DNA of 64,000 nucleotides from Sphingosinicella soli (GTDB lineage: Bacteria; Pseudomonadota; Alphaproteobacteria; Sphingomonadales; Sphingomonadaceae): the NCBI RefSeq assembly GCF_014199685.1, contig NZ_JACHNZ010000012.1, forward strand, positions 27,958-91,957, given 5' to 3'. Below the pieces are notes generated by a model. It saw only the letters and a list, made by a program, of their open reading frames with translations. It did no database searches and had not been told where the DNA came from. Each line of letters starts with the position of its first letter. Position 1 is the stretch's first letter. Below are positions 40,647-49,900 of this stretch, in pieces. The translations under genes and the position numbers were made by a program.

Positions 40647-41955
40647 TCTTGAGCACGTCGCCCGCAAGGTAGAGCGAGCCTGCGATCAGCACCACGGGGG
40701 GCGCCTTGCGGTCGGCGGCGTGGCCGATGCGGCGCAGCGCCTCGTCGACCGACGCGGCGGGCGTCGCGGGGAGCCCGACGTCGCCGGCGAGTTTCGCGAG
40801 CGTTTCGGCAGGCACGCAGTCGTGCTCCGGGATCGGAACGGTATGCACCGCCGTCACGCGGCCCGCGAAGGCCTTGATGAACGCCGCCGCGTCCTTGCTC
40901 TGCAGCATGCCGAGCACGAGGTGAAACGGCGTCGCCGCGATATCCTGCGCGCGGAAGGCATCGACGATCACGCGCGCGGCGGAAGGGTTGTGGCCGCCGT
41001 CGAGCCAGAGCTCGCTGCCCTGCGGCAGGTGCGCCACAAGCGGGCCGCTTTCCAGCCGCTGCAGCCGCGCGGGCCATTCCGCCCAGCCCGGCCCGGCGCG
41101 CAGCGCAGCGTCGGGCACGGCAAGCGCGGACTGGTGGCGAAGCATCGCGGCGGCGAGGCCGACATTGTCGATCTGGTGCGCGCCGGGCAGGCGCGGCATG
41201 CCGAGCGTCAGTTTCGCCGCGCTGTCGCGGTAGTGAAGCTGGCCCTGATAGATGCCCACGTCCCAGTCGATCGCGCGCGCGATGATGCGCGCGCCCTTCG
41301 GCCCCGCCACCTCGCCGATCGCCGCCGCCACGGTCTGCGGATAGCGCGAGGTGACGAGCGGCACGCCCTTCTTCGCGATTCCCGCCTTTTCGCGCGCGAT
41401 GTCGAGGATGGAATTGCCCAGAAACTGCTGATGATCGAGGCCGAGCTGCGCGATGCCGCAGATCGCCGCCGTCGGGATCACGTTCGTTGCGTCCCACGTG
41501 CCGCCGAGCCCGACCTCGATGACGCAGGCGTCTGCGGGGGTCCGCGAAAAGGCGGTGAACGCCGCAGCGGTCGTCAGCTCGAAGAACGTGATCTGTTCGC
41601 CGTTGTTGACACTGATGACATCGCTGAGAAGCTCGATCAGCTGCGCATCGGTGATGAGCCTTCCGGCAAGGCGAATGCGCTCGTTGAAGCGCACGAGATG
41701 CGGCGAGGTGAACACGTGGACACGGTGGCCCGCCGCTTCCAGGCAGGCGCGCAGGAACGCGGCCGTCGAGCCCTTGCCGTTGGTGCCGGACACGTGAAAC
41801 ACCGGCGGCAGATGGTGGTGCGGGTTGCCGAGCTTGCCGAGCAGCCGTTCGACACGACCGAGCGTCAGGTCGATCAGATTGGGATGCAGCACCTTCGCCT
41901 CGACGAGCAGGGCGTCAAGTGCCGGATTGTCAGACCTCGCCCCCTCCGTGGCCAT
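40624..41955 (-). CDS. folC: Bifunctional dihydrofolate/folylpolyglutamate synthase
   Basis: Adds glutamate to dihydropteroate and folates. The 443 residues have the P-loop VSGTNGKGSTAAF (about 53-65), SPHLVRFNERIRLAG, EVGLGGTWDATNVI, and the C-terminal ligase domain with DGGHNPSAARV. Last gene of the minus-strand accD-folC group, with a palindromic repeat in the 127-nt gap from accD. Confidence 0.96.
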   Translation of the reverse strand: MATEGARSDNPALDALLVEAKVLHPNLIDLTLGRVERLLGKLGNPHHHLPPVFHVSGTNGKGSTAAFLRACLEAAGHRVHVFTSPHLVRFNERIRLAGRLITDAQLIELLSDVISVNNGEQITFFELTTAAAFTAFSRTPADACVIEVGLGGTWDATNVIPTAAICGIAQLGLDHQQFLGNSILDIAREKAGIAKKGVPLVTSRYPQTVAAAIGEVAGPKGARIIARAIDWDVGIYQGQLHYRDSAAKLTLGMPRLPGAHQIDNVGLAAAMLRHQSALAVPDAALRAGPGWAEWPARLQRLESGPLVAHLPQGSELWLDGGHNPSAARVIVDAFRAQDIAATPFHLVLGMLQSKDAAAFIKAFAGRVTAVHTVPIPEHDCVPAETLAKLAGDVGLPATPAASVDEALRRIGHAADRKAPPVVLIAGSLYLAGDVLKINGPLPS

Positions 41956-41968
41956 CAGCGCAGCGTCA

Positions 41969-42062
41969 CCCCTCCCCCTGGACAGGGGGAGGTGGGGTGG
42001 GGGTCAACACGGCGACGGTGCCAGCGACCCTCCCCCAACCCCTCCCTGTCCAGGGAGGGGGC
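41969..42062. repeat. Pyrimidine/purine-rich palindromic repeats between folC and accD
   Basis: A hairpin near 41972-41992 (CCTCCCCCTGGACAGGGGG) is repeated in inverted, imperfect form near 42030-42062 (with CCTCCCTGTCCAGGGAGG). The two halves form a long imperfect inverted repeat. They lie on the minus-strand transcript between accD and folC. Confidence 0.7.
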
Positions 42063-42082
42063 AGGTATTGGCATTGTCCGGC

Positions 42083-42940
42083 TCATGCGGCTTTCGCAGG
42101 CGCGTGGGTGAGCACCCCGAGCAGGCTGCCGAGCTGCGCCTTCAGGCGCTTCCGGTGCACCACCATGTCGACCATGCCGTGTTCGTGCAGATATTCGGCG
42201 CGCTGGAAGCCTTCGGGCAGCTTTTCGCGGATCGTCTGCTCGATGACCCGCTGGCCCGCAAAGCCGATGAGCGCGCCCGGCTCCGCGATATGGACGTCGC
42301 CGAGCATCGCGTAGGACGCGGTGACGCCGCCCGTCGTCGGATCGGTGATGACGACGACATACGGCAGCCCCGCCTCGCGCAGCAGCGAGGTGAGCACCGT
42401 GGCGCGCGGCATCTGCATCAGGCTGAGAAGCCCTTCCTGCATGCGCGCGCCGCCTGCCGCCGTGAACACCACGTAAGGCGCGCGGCTGTTCAGCGCCGCT
42501 TCGGCTCCCGCGATGAACGCCTCGCCGACGCCCATGCCCATCGATCCGCCCATGTAGGCGAAATTCTGCACGCCCACGACGGCGGAGGTGCCCTCGATCC
42601 GGCCTTCCGCGATCGCGAACGCTTCGGGGTCGCCGGTTGCGGCGCGCGCGGCCTTGATGCGATCGGTATATTTCTTCTGGTCGCGGAACTTGAGCGGGTC
42701 TTCCGTCACGGACGGGGTCGCCAGCCGCTCGTAATTGCCCCCGTCGAAGATCTGCCTGAAGCGCTCCTTCGGGCCGATGCGCTCGTGGAAATCGCAGCGC
42801 GGGCAGACGTTCATGTTGTCCACCAGTTCGCGGTGGAAGTTCATCTGGCCGCAGCCCCGGCACTTCGTCCAGAGATTGTCGGGCGTTTCCTTCTTGGTGA
42901 GGAAACTCAGCGCGGGGCGGATGCGTTCGAGCCAGCTCAT
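42083..42940 (-). CDS. accD: Acetyl-CoA carboxylase carboxyltransferase subunit beta
   Basis: Carboxyltransferase half that moves carboxyl from biotin to acetyl-CoA; first step of fatty acid synthesis. The 285 residues have the N-terminal zinc ribbon (CRGCG and CPRC) and the crotonase-like core with [13 protein letters not shown] and [18 protein letters not shown]. Start ATG 42940 overlaps the trpA stop by 4 nt. The trpA-accD-folC order is usual in proteobacteria. Confidence 0.97.
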   Translation of the reverse strand: MSWLERIRPALSFLTKKETPDNLWTKCRGCGQMNFHRELVDNMNVCPRCDFHERIGPKERFRQIFDGGNYERLATPSVTEDPLKFRDQKKYTDRIKAARAATGDPEAFAIAEGRIEGTSAVVGVQNFAYMGGSMGMGVGEAFIAGAEAALNSRAPYVVFTAAGGARMQEGLLSLMQMPRATVLTSLLREAGLPYVVVITDPTTGGVTASYAMLGDVHIAEPGALIGFAGQRVIEQTIREKLPEGFQRAEYLHEHGMVDMVVHRKRLKAQLGSLLGVLTHAPAKAA

Positions 42941-43743
42941 GCGGCCTTCTCCCTTGCAGTGGCGAGCGCGGCGGCGAGCCCGGCCACGTAATCCTTCACA
43001 TGCGGCGCAGCGGCGGCGCCGTGCGCCGCAACGATATCGACGATCGCCGAGCCGACGACAACACCGTCCGCGACGCGGCCGATCGCGGCGGCCTGCTCCG
43101 CCGTGCGGACGCCGAAGCCGACCACGACAGGCAGATCGGTCGCCGCCTTCAGCCGCGCGACCGCGCTGTCGATACTGGCCTGTGCCGCCTGCTGCAGCCC
43201 GGTAATCCCCGCGACCGAAACATAATAAAGGAAACCCCCTGCGCCCTCCAGCACCGCAGGCAGACGCGCGGCGTCCGTCGTCGGCGTCGCCAGCCGGATG
43301 AAGTGCAGCCCGGCAGCGCGAAGCGCGGGGCCAAGCTCCCCGTCCTCCTCCGGCGGCAGGTCGACCGCGATCACGCCGTCAACCCCGGCATCCCCGGCAC
43401 CAGCGGCGAACCACTCCGCGCCGCGCCGAAGCATCGGGTTCGCATAGCCCATCAGCACCAGCGGCACCTGCGGATGCCGCCCGCGGAACGCCTTGGCGAT
43501 GGCGAGGATGTCGGCGGTCGTCGTGCCCGCCCCGAGCGCACGCAGGTTCGCGCGCTGGATCGCCGGGCCGTCCGCCATCGGGTCGGTGAACGGCATGCCG
43601 AGTTCGATGACGTCCGCCCCGCCCGCGACGAGCGCGTCGAGAATCGCGCCGGTGTCGGCGGGTGTCGGATCACCGCCGGTAACGAAGGTCACGAGCGCGG
43701 CGCGGCCTCGGGCGCGGGCGAAGGCAGTGGCGAGACGAGTCAT
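42937..43743 (-). CDS. trpA: Tryptophan synthase alpha chain
   Basis: Cleaves indole-glycerol phosphate to indole and glyceraldehyde-3-phosphate. The 268 residues have the catalytic Glu in [17 protein letters not shown] (about residue 48), the catalytic Asp in [11 protein letters not shown], and [15 protein letters not shown] 43743 (MTRLATAF) was chosen because the longer frame runs into repeat DNA. Confidence 0.97.
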   Translation of the reverse strand: MTRLATAFARARGRAALVTFVTGGDPTPADTGAILDALVAGGADVIELGMPFTDPMADGPAIQRANLRALGAGTTTADILAIAKAFRGRHPQVPLVLMGYANPMLRRGAEWFAAGAGDAGVDGVIAVDLPPEEDGELGPALRAAGLHFIRLATPTTDAARLPAVLEGAGGFLYYVSVAGITGLQQAAQASIDSAVARLKAATDLPVVVGFGVRTAEQAAAIGRVADGVVVGSAIVDIVAAHGAAAAPHVKDYVAGLAAALATAREKAA

Positions 43744-43750
43744 CGGCGCA

Positions 43751-43835
43751 GCCCCCTCTCCCCGGCCCTCTCCCCGCGGGGGAGAGGGAGGAAGACATAG
43801 CCCTCTCCCCGGCGGGGACAGGGTTGGGAGAGGGG
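43751..43835. repeat. Tandem CT-rich hairpin repeats between trpB and trpA
   Basis: Two similar hairpin units (about 43766-43788 and 43801-43823; core CCCTCTCCCCG) and part of a third (near 43753-43765) lie in the 106-nt gap between trpB and trpA. They are within what should be a single trpFBA transcript, so they may reduce or shape downstream expression. Confidence 0.7.
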
Positions 43836-43849
43836 CATACAAAAACCCC

Positions 43850-45058
43850 TCACAGCTTCACCCCCAGCGCCTCGGCCACCGTGAAGATGTCCTTGTCGCC
43901 GCGACCGGAGAGGTTGACGATGATGATCTTGTCCTTGCCCAGCGTCGGCGCGATGCGTTCCGCCGCCGCGATGGCGTGCGCGGATTCGAGCGCGGGGATG
44001 ATGCCTTCGAGCTTGCACAGCCGCTGGAAACTGGCGAGTGCCTCGGCGTCCGTCACGGGCTCATAGCGCACGCGGCCGATGTCGTGCAGCCACGCATGCT
44101 CCGGGCCGATGCCGGGATAATCGAGCCCCGCCGAGATCGAGTGCGCCTCGGTGATCTGGCCGTCCTCGTCCTGCAGCAGATACGTCTTGTTGCCGTGGAG
44201 GATGCCGGGCACGCCGCCCGCGAGGCTCGCCGCGTGTTTGCCGTCCAGCCCCTCGCCCGCCGCCTCGACGCCGACGATCTCGACGTCCGTGTCATCAAGG
44301 AACGGGTGAAACAGCCCGATGGCGTTCGATCCGCCGCCGACCGGCGCGATCAGCATATCCGGCAGGCGGCCCTCCGCCTCCAGAATCTGCGCGCGCGCCT
44401 CGGTGCCGATCACCGACTGGAAATCGCGCACCAGCTCCGGATAGGGGTGCGGCCCCGCCACCGTGCCGATGATGTAGAAGGTGTCGTGGACGTTCGCGAC
44501 CCAGTGGCGCAGCGCCTCGTTCATCGCGTCCTTCAGCGTCTTCGCGCCCGAGTCCACCGCGACGACTTCCGCGCCGAGCAGCTTCATGCGGAACACGTTG
44601 GGCTGCTGGCGCGCGACGTCTACCGCGCCCATGAAGATCGTGCAGGGCAGGCCGAACAGCGCCGCGACCGTCGCGGTGGCGACGCCGTGCTGGCCCGCGC
44701 CGGTTTCGGCGATGATCTTGGTCTTGCCCATGCGCCGGGCGAGCAGAATCTGGCCGATGCAGTTGTTGATCTTGTGCGCGCCGGTGTGATTGAGGTCTTC
44801 GCGCTTCAGATAAATCTTTGCGCCGCCGAGTTCCGCCGTCAGCCGCTGCGCGAGCCACAGCGGGCTCGGGCGGCCGACATAGTGCTTCAGCAGATAGTTG
44901 AACTCGTCGCGGAACGCCGGATCGATCTGCGCGGCGCGGTATTCGCGTTCGAGATCGAGGATCAGCGGCATCAGCGTTTCGGCGACATAGCGCCCGCCGA
45001 ACGCGCCGAAGTGGCCGCGCTCGTCGGGCTGTTGTCTCAGACTGTTCTGAACCGTCAT
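43850..45058 (-). CDS. trpB: Tryptophan synthase beta chain
   Basis: PLP enzyme joining indole and serine. The 402 residues contain the PLP lysine in [12 protein letters not shown] (about residue 90), [13 protein letters not shown], the phosphate loop GGGSNAIG, and the C-terminal SGRGDKD. Start ATG 45058 overlaps the trpF stop (ATGA); the frame upstream is only a shadow of trpF. Confidence 0.97.
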   Translation of the reverse strand: MTVQNSLRQQPDERGHFGAFGGRYVAETLMPLILDLEREYRAAQIDPAFRDEFNYLLKHYVGRPSPLWLAQRLTAELGGAKIYLKREDLNHTGAHKINNCIGQILLARRMGKTKIIAETGAGQHGVATATVAALFGLPCTIFMGAVDVARQQPNVFRMKLLGAEVVAVDSGAKTLKDAMNEALRHWVANVHDTFYIIGTVAGPHPYPELVRDFQSVIGTEARAQILEAEGRLPDMLIAPVGGGSNAIGLFHPFLDDTDVEIVGVEAAGEGLDGKHAASLAGGVPGILHGNKTYLLQDEDGQITEAHSISAGLDYPGIGPEHAWLHDIGRVRYEPVTDAEALASFQRLCKLEGIIPALESAHAIAAAERIAPTLGKDKIIIVNLSGRGDKDIFTVAEALGVKL

Positions 45059-45711
45059 CGTGCGCGCACCGCCTCGCAAAACGCCCTGATCTTCGCCGGA
45101 GACTTCACGCCCAGCGTATCCTCCACCCCCGACGATACATCGACGAGCGGCGCCTGCGTCGTAGCGAGGGCTTCGCCGACTGTCGAGGCGTCAAGTCCGC
45201 CCGCAAGGCCCCACGGCGCGCCGGGATCGAAGCCCGCAAGCAGCCGCCAATCAAAGCGCACGCCCATGCCGCCGGGAAGCGCCGCCCCCGGAGGTGTCTT
45301 GGCGTCGAAGAGGATGCGATCGGCAATGCCTGCATAGCGCCGTGCAGCGGCAAGATCGGCGTGGGTCGCGACCGGCACGGCTTTCCAGACCTCCACACCG
45401 AAACGCGCCTTCACCGACGCCGCGCGGTCCGGTCCTTCATTGCCGTGAAGCTGCACGCCATCGAGCCGCGCGGCACGAACCGCCGCGCCGATCGCCTCGT
45501 CGTCGGCATCCACGAACAGGCCGATGCGGGCAATGCCGGAGGGCACCGCCCCGGCAAGCCCGGCCGCCTCATCAAGCGAAAGATCGCGCGGGCTTTTCGA
45601 AAAGAACACGAAGCCCACATAATCGGCGCGCGCCGAAGCGGCGGCCTCGATCGCGGCACGGTCGCGCACGCCGCAGATCTTGATGCGCGTCACGCTCAAA
45701 GGCTCTGGCAA
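45055..45711 (-). CDS. trpF: Phosphoribosylanthranilate isomerase
   Basis: Third step of tryptophan synthesis from anthranilate. The 218 residues form a TIM barrel with the catalytic Cys in KICGVRD (about 11-17), [18 protein letters not shown], and [18 protein letters not shown] 45711 overlaps the pyrF end by 16 nt; a TTG or GTG about 4-6 codons later is possible. Confidence 0.95.
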   Translation of the reverse strand: MPEPLSVTRIKICGVRDRAAIEAAASARADYVGFVFFSKSPRDLSLDEAAGLAGAVPSGIARIGLFVDADDEAIGAAVRAARLDGVQLHGNEGPDRAASVKARFGVEVWKAVPVATHADLAAARRYAGIADRILFDAKTPPGAALPGGMGVRFDWRLLAGFDPGAPWGLAGGLDASTVGEALATTQAPLVDVSSGVEDTLGVKSPAKIRAFCEAVRAR

Positions 45712-46385
45712 AGGCTCTGAAAGATTGCGTCCGCCGCCGCGCCGGGATCATCGGCGCCCGTGATCGGCCGCCCGACGACGAGAATGCTCGCGCCCGCAGC
45801 CATCGCCTCGCGCGGCGTCATCACGCGCTTCTGGTCGCCGATGTCGCTGCCCGCCGGGCGGATGCCGGGGACGATGAAGACCCCCTCCGGCCACGCCGCG
45901 CGCATCGCTGCGACCTCGTGCGCCGAGCACACGATGCCGTCGAGGCCCGCGCCCTGCGCCAACACCGCCAGCCTGCGGACCTGATCGGCGGGCGTGCCGA
46001 TCACGCCGGTGGCGGCAAGATCATATTCGTCCATGCTGGTCAGCACGGTGACGCCCACAACCTTCGCGCCGGGCCGCGCCGCATCCTTCGCCGCGCGCAT
46101 CATGTCGCTGCCGCCGCCCGCGTGGACGGTGAGGATGTCGTAGGGGCAGGCCGCAAGCGCGCGGACAGCGCCGGCGACGGTGTTCGGAATGTCGTGGAGT
46201 TTCAGATCGAGGAAAACGGGCACGCCGCTCTCACCCGCGACTGTAGCCACCCCTTCGCGCCCGTTCGCCATGAAGAATTCGAGGCCGAGCTTGATACCCC
46301 CGACACGCCCCGCGACCCGCGCGGCCAGCGCCCGCGCGTGATCCTTGTCGGCCGTATCGACCGCACAATAAACCGGGTTCGTCAT
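45696..46385 (-). CDS. pyrF: Orotidine 5'-phosphate decarboxylase
   Basis: Last step of UMP synthesis. The 229 residues contain the catalytic DLKLHDIPNTV (about 59-69), LTVHAGGG, and GRPITGADDPGAAA. It overlaps lapA (upstream) by 4 nt and trpF (downstream), so pyrimidine and tryptophan genes share a transcript. Confidence 0.96.
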   Translation of the reverse strand: MTNPVYCAVDTADKDHARALAARVAGRVGGIKLGLEFFMANGREGVATVAGESGVPVFLDLKLHDIPNTVAGAVRALAACPYDILTVHAGGGSDMMRAAKDAARPGAKVVGVTVLTSMDEYDLAATGVIGTPADQVRRLAVLAQGAGLDGIVCSAHEVAAMRAAWPEGVFIVPGIRPAGSDIGDQKRVMTPREAMAAGASILVVGRPITGADDPGAAADAIFQSLCQSL

Positions 46386-46687
46386 AGCGGAGGGACGAGA
46401 GGCGGCGGCGGGGCCGTGTCCAATGTCGGGGGGGCCGGAGCCTGCGTTTCCTCAAGCGCGCGTTCGAGCTTCTTTACCCGCCGCGACCAGTGCCAGCGGC
46501 TCGTGTAGCGTAGGATCGCGAGCGGCAGCGCGCCAGCGAGGAACATGAGAATCAGAAGAACGGGAAGCCGGATCGCCAGCTCGTAGTCACCCCACAGCTT
46601 CAGGGTGACGAAATCCCAATTTCGCGCGGCGAACCACGCGAGCAGGGCGCCGAACAGGAAGTAGAAGATCAGCGTGACGATGCGCAT
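46382..46687 (-). CDS. LapA/DUF1049 family membrane protein
   Basis: 101-residue inner-membrane protein with two hydrophobic segments (about 3-20 and 40-60), the motif NWDFVTLKLWGDYELAIRLPVLLIL, a basic coiled-coil-like stretch (RRVKKLERALEE) and a proline-rich tail. In E. coli LapA helps assemble LPS with LapB; no lapB is adjacent here. It lies between ihfB and pyrF, as in many alphaproteobacteria. Confidence 0.85.
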   Translation of the reverse strand: MRIVTLIFYFLFGALLAWFAARNWDFVTLKLWGDYELAIRLPVLLILMFLAGALPLAILRYTSRWHWSRRVKKLERALEETQAPAPPTLDTAPPPPLVPPL

Positions 46688-46773
46688 GATCCCTGCTTAA
46701 CGGACAGGCGCGCGCGATACCAGCACCGATGCTGCAACCGGGCACGAACACCCGGCCCGCGCTCTTTCCCACG

Positions 46774-47052
46774 CTATTTGTTGAGCCGCTCGCGCAGTTC
46801 CTTGCCCGCCTTGAAGTAGGGCACACGCTTCGCATCCACGGCGACTTTCTCTCCGGTTCGGGGGTTGCGCCCCGTTCGCGGATCGCGACCTCTCGTGGAA
46901 AACGCACCGAAACCGCGCAGTTCCACACGGCGTCCTTCGGAAAGCGCCTCCGTGATCGAATCGAAAATGGTCGATACGACACGTTCGACATCCCGCTGCG
47001 ACAGATGCGGGTTCATCTCCGTGACTGCTGCGACGAGTTCAGATCGAATCAT
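46774..47052 (-). CDS. ihfB: Integration host factor subunit beta
   Basis: DNA-bending nucleoid protein. The 92 residues have [23 protein letters not shown] and the signature arm [28 protein letters not shown] with the intercalating proline. It has its own promoter directly after the rpsA terminator. Confidence 0.96.
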   Translation of the reverse strand: MIRSELVAAVTEMNPHLSQRDVERVVSTIFDSITEALSEGRRVELRGFGAFSTRGRDPRTGRNPRTGEKVAVDAKRVPYFKAGKELRERLNK

Positions 47053-47151
47053 CTCTCACCCCGTTTCTCCAGCCCCAATTTTTTGTTCAAAACGCTTCGT
47101 GGACCACCCTGTGCGACCCCCGTGTACTGTCCCCCGACTCGGTACGCACAA

Positions 47152-47180
47152 ATCATACAACAGCTTGAGCAGGTTAACAA
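47152..47180 (-). promoter_or_regulatory. Sigma-70 promoter of ihfB
   Basis: On the minus strand TTGTTA (47180-47175) and TATGAT (47157-47152) are spaced by 17 nt; the -10 is near consensus. Transcription would start near 47145, about 93 nt before the ihfB ATG. The -35 shares two bases with the T-run of the rpsA terminator. Confidence 0.7.
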
Positions 47181-47219
47181 AAAGCAAGCGGCCCGTCAGT
47201 AGCGGAACTGACGGGCCGC
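47179..47219 (-). terminator. Rho-independent terminator of rpsA
   Basis: A perfect 13-bp stem (47219-47207 with 47200-47188) with a 6-nt loop is followed on the minus strand by TTGC and TTTTT (47183-47179). It lies 26 nt after the rpsA stop codon. Confidence 0.85.
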
Positions 47220-47245
47220 AAAACCGGCTGTCAGGGCGCGTCAGC

Positions 47246-48985
47246 TTACTTCTTCGCGTCCTTGGCCTTGTTCAGCGCTTCGCCCAGAATGTCGCCGAGG
47301 CTCGCGCCCGAATCGGAGGAGCCGTACTGCTTCACGGCCTCCTTCTCCTCGGAGATCTGGAGCGACTTGATCGACAGGTTCGGCTTCTTCGAACGGTCGA
47401 AGCCGATCACCTGCGCATCGACCTTCTGGCCGACCTGGAAACGCTCCGGACGCTGCTCGTCGCGATCACGGCTGAGATCGCCGCGACGGATGAAGCCGGT
47501 CGCGCCGCTGTCGCCGAGCGTGACTTCGATGCCGCCGTCCACGATCGCCGCGACGGTGCAGGTGACGGTTTCACCCTTGTTGACGCCGCCGCCGCTGCTG
47601 CTGCCACCGCCCGAAGAGGAGGACGAAGCGGCCGCGCCGCCGCCGCCCGCAGAATCGAGCTGCTTCATGCCGAGCGAGATGCGCTCCTTCTCGACATCCA
47701 CGTCGAGCACGACGGCCTTCACCGTCTCGCCCTTGTGGTGAAGCTCCAGCGCTTCCTCGCCGTTCACGCCCCACGCGATGTCGGACATGTGGACCATGCC
47801 GTCGACGTCGCCGTCGAGGCCGATGAACAGGCCGAATTCGGTGGTGTTCTTGACTTCACCCTCAACGGTGCTGCCCGCCGGATACTGAGACGCGAACGCC
47901 TCCCACGGGTTCTGCTGCGCCTGCTTGAGGCCGAGGCTGATGCGGCGCTTGTCCTCATCGACCTCGAGCACCACGACATCGACTTCCTGGCTGGTCGAAA
48001 CGATCTTGCCGGGATGCACGTTCTTCTTGACCCACGACATTTCGGAGACGTGGACGAGACCCTCGACCCCCGCTTCCAGCTCCACGAAGGCGCCGTAGTC
48101 GGTGATGTTGGTGACGCGGCCCGTAGCCTTCTGGCCGACCGAGTACTTGGCGGCGGCGCCTTCCCACGGATCGGACTCGAGCTGCTTCATGCCGAGCGAA
48201 ATGCGCTGCGTCTCGCGGTTGATGCGGACGATCTGCACCTTCACCGTGTCGCCGATACCGAGCACTTCGGACGGATGACCGACGCGCTTGTAGCTCATGT
48301 CGGTGACATGGAGCAGGCCGTCGATGCCGCCGAGGTCCACGAACGCACCGTAATCGGTGATGTTCTTGACAACGCCGTCGACCGTCTGGCCTTCGGCGAG
48401 CGTCTGGATGAGGCCCGAGCGCTGTTCCGCGCGGGTTTCTTCCAGCACGGCGCGGCGCGACACGACGATGTTGCCGCGCTTGCGGTCCATCTTCAGCACC
48501 TGGAACGGCTGCGGCATCCCCATCAGCGGGGTGACGTCGCGCACGGGGCGGATATCGACCTGGCTGCCGGGAAGGAACGCCACTGCGCCGCCGAGATCGA
48601 CGGTGAAACCGCCCTTGACGCGGCCGAAGATGACGCCGTCGACGCGGGCGTTTTCCTGGAATTCGGATTCGAGCTTGTCCCAGGCGGCTTCACGGCGCGC
48701 GCGGTCGCGCGACAGCATGGCCTCGCCATAGGCGTTCTCGACGCGGTCGACATACACTTCGACCTGATCGCCGATCTTGATTTCGGCTTTTTCGCCGGGC
48801 GCTGCGAATTCGCGCAGCGGCACGCGGCCTTCGGATTTCAGGCCGACGTCGATGACGGCCATATCGTTTTCGATTCCGGTGACGGTGCCGGTGACGACCC
48901 GTCCTTCAAAAGATTCGCTGCCGCCGAGGCTCGCTTCGAGGAGCGCCGCGAAATCATCGCGGCTCGGCGTGGGGTTGGTTGCCAT
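47246..48985 (-). CDS. rpsA: 30S ribosomal protein S1
   Basis: Brings mRNA to the 30S subunit. The 579 residues contain six S1 domains; examples of the repeat motif are YGAFVDLGGIDGLLHVTDMSY and YGAFVELEAGVEGLVHVSEM. Between the fifth and sixth domains is an unusual low-complexity Ser/Gly/Ala linker (roughly residues 452-475; SAGGGGAAASSSSSGGGSSS). Start ATG 48985 follows GAAGGAAAA; the longer frame upstream is not conserved. It lies downstream of cmk, a typical order, and ends with a strong terminator. Confidence 0.96.
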   Translation of the reverse strand: MATNPTPSRDDFAALLEASLGGSESFEGRVVTGTVTGIENDMAVIDVGLKSEGRVPLREFAAPGEKAEIKIGDQVEVYVDRVENAYGEAMLSRDRARREAAWDKLESEFQENARVDGVIFGRVKGGFTVDLGGAVAFLPGSQVDIRPVRDVTPLMGMPQPFQVLKMDRKRGNIVVSRRAVLEETRAEQRSGLIQTLAEGQTVDGVVKNITDYGAFVDLGGIDGLLHVTDMSYKRVGHPSEVLGIGDTVKVQIVRINRETQRISLGMKQLESDPWEGAAAKYSVGQKATGRVTNITDYGAFVELEAGVEGLVHVSEMSWVKKNVHPGKIVSTSQEVDVVVLEVDEDKRRISLGLKQAQQNPWEAFASQYPAGSTVEGEVKNTTEFGLFIGLDGDVDGMVHMSDIAWGVNGEEALELHHKGETVKAVVLDVDVEKERISLGMKQLDSAGGGGAAASSSSSGGGSSSGGGVNKGETVTCTVAAIVDGGIEVTLGDSGATGFIRRGDLSRDRDEQRPERFQVGQKVDAQVIGFDRSKKPNLSIKSLQISEEKEAVKQYGSSDSGASLGDILGEALNKAKDAKK

Positions 48986-49011
48986 AAGTCTCAGTTTTCC
49001 TTCATGTCTGT

Positions 49012-49155
49012 TTACTGGCCGACCGGTTGTTTCCGGCGGTCTGGAAAGACGTTCGAGCCCCATGCCCGTCCGCTCTCCTGCAAAAGCCTGCGCTGCAAAA
49101 CCTTGCGTTTGGCCTCTTTTCCGGCTTCCTTCAGAATACGGAAAATGGGCGGCAT
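49012..49155 (-). CDS. Possible small basic protein between cmk and rpsA
   Basis: A 47-codon frame with ATG at 49155 and TAA at 49012-49014 fills most of the cmk-rpsA gap. The product is strongly basic (FRILKEAGKEAKRKVLQRRL...) with a helical first half. No ribosome site of good spacing is present, and the frame could be chance in a GC-rich genome. No family is recognised. Confidence 0.3.
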   Translation of the reverse strand: MPPIFRILKEAGKEAKRKVLQRRLLQESGRAWGSNVFPDRRKQPVGQ

Positions 49156-49188
49156 CCTGAAGGCTGCCACCACGAAAGCGGCGCCGCT

Positions 49189-49848
49189 CTATCGCAAAGC
49201 CGGGTTTTCCGCAAGCCGCGCCTCGGCCAGCGCGAAAGCACGGGCAATCGCCGTCTCCCGGTCCATCTCCGAAGTGTCGAGCAGGATCGCATCCTCCGCC
49301 TGCCGAAGCGGGGCCGCATCACGCCCGGAATCGCGCGCGTCACGTTCGGCAAGATTGGCGCGCACCAGCGCCAGATCGCGCTCCGGCGTTTCCGCCTGCC
49401 GCCGCCGCGCGCGGACGTCGAGGTTCGCCGTCACGAAAATCTTGATGTCGGCATCCGGCGCGATGACCGTGCCGATATCACGCCCGTCGAGCACCGCGCC
49501 GCCCGGCTGCCGCGCGAACGCGCGCTGGCGATCAAGGAGCGCGGCCCGCACGTCGGGATGCGCCGAAACGACCGAAGCCGCACGCGCCGTCGCCGATTCG
49601 CGCAGTGCCGGATCATCGAGCAAGGACAGGTCGAGCGCACGCGCGCACCCGGCGGCGAGCGGCGCGTCTGCCGGGTCTCCCCCCGCGCGCAGCACAGCGA
49701 GGCCGACAGCACGGTAAAGGCTCCCTGTATCCATGTGCGGCAGGCCGAAATGCGCCGCGAGCGCGCGCGCGATCGTCCCCTTCCCCGATGCGGCTGGGCC
49801 GTCCACGGCTATAACGATGTCGAAACGATTTGCATTGGGCGCGGTCAT
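49189..49848 (-). CDS. cmk: Cytidylate kinase
   Basis: Phosphorylates CMP and dCMP. The 219 residues contain the P-loop [15 protein letters not shown] (about 12-26), [24 protein letters not shown], and the lid region with ERDARDSGR. Start ATG 49848 (MTAPNANRF); upstream frame belongs to wecB antisense. It precedes rpsA, as in most proteobacteria. Confidence 0.95.
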   Translation of the reverse strand: MTAPNANRFDIVIAVDGPAASGKGTIARALAAHFGLPHMDTGSLYRAVGLAVLRAGGDPADAPLAAGCARALDLSLLDDPALRESATARAASVVSAHPDVRAALLDRQRAFARQPGGAVLDGRDIGTVIAPDADIKIFVTANLDVRARRRQAETPERDLALVRANLAERDARDSGRDAAPLRQAEDAILLDTSEMDRETAIARAFALAEARLAENPALR

Positions 49849-49900
49849 GCCGCTCCTATAGTGCCGGGAAGCGCGATGTGAACAGCGGGCGGGGGCCTTC

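Noticed and set aside
46865..49717. 950-codon frame antisense to ihfB, rpsA and cmk
   Set aside because: It crosses three certain genes and their control regions and has no recognisable domain.
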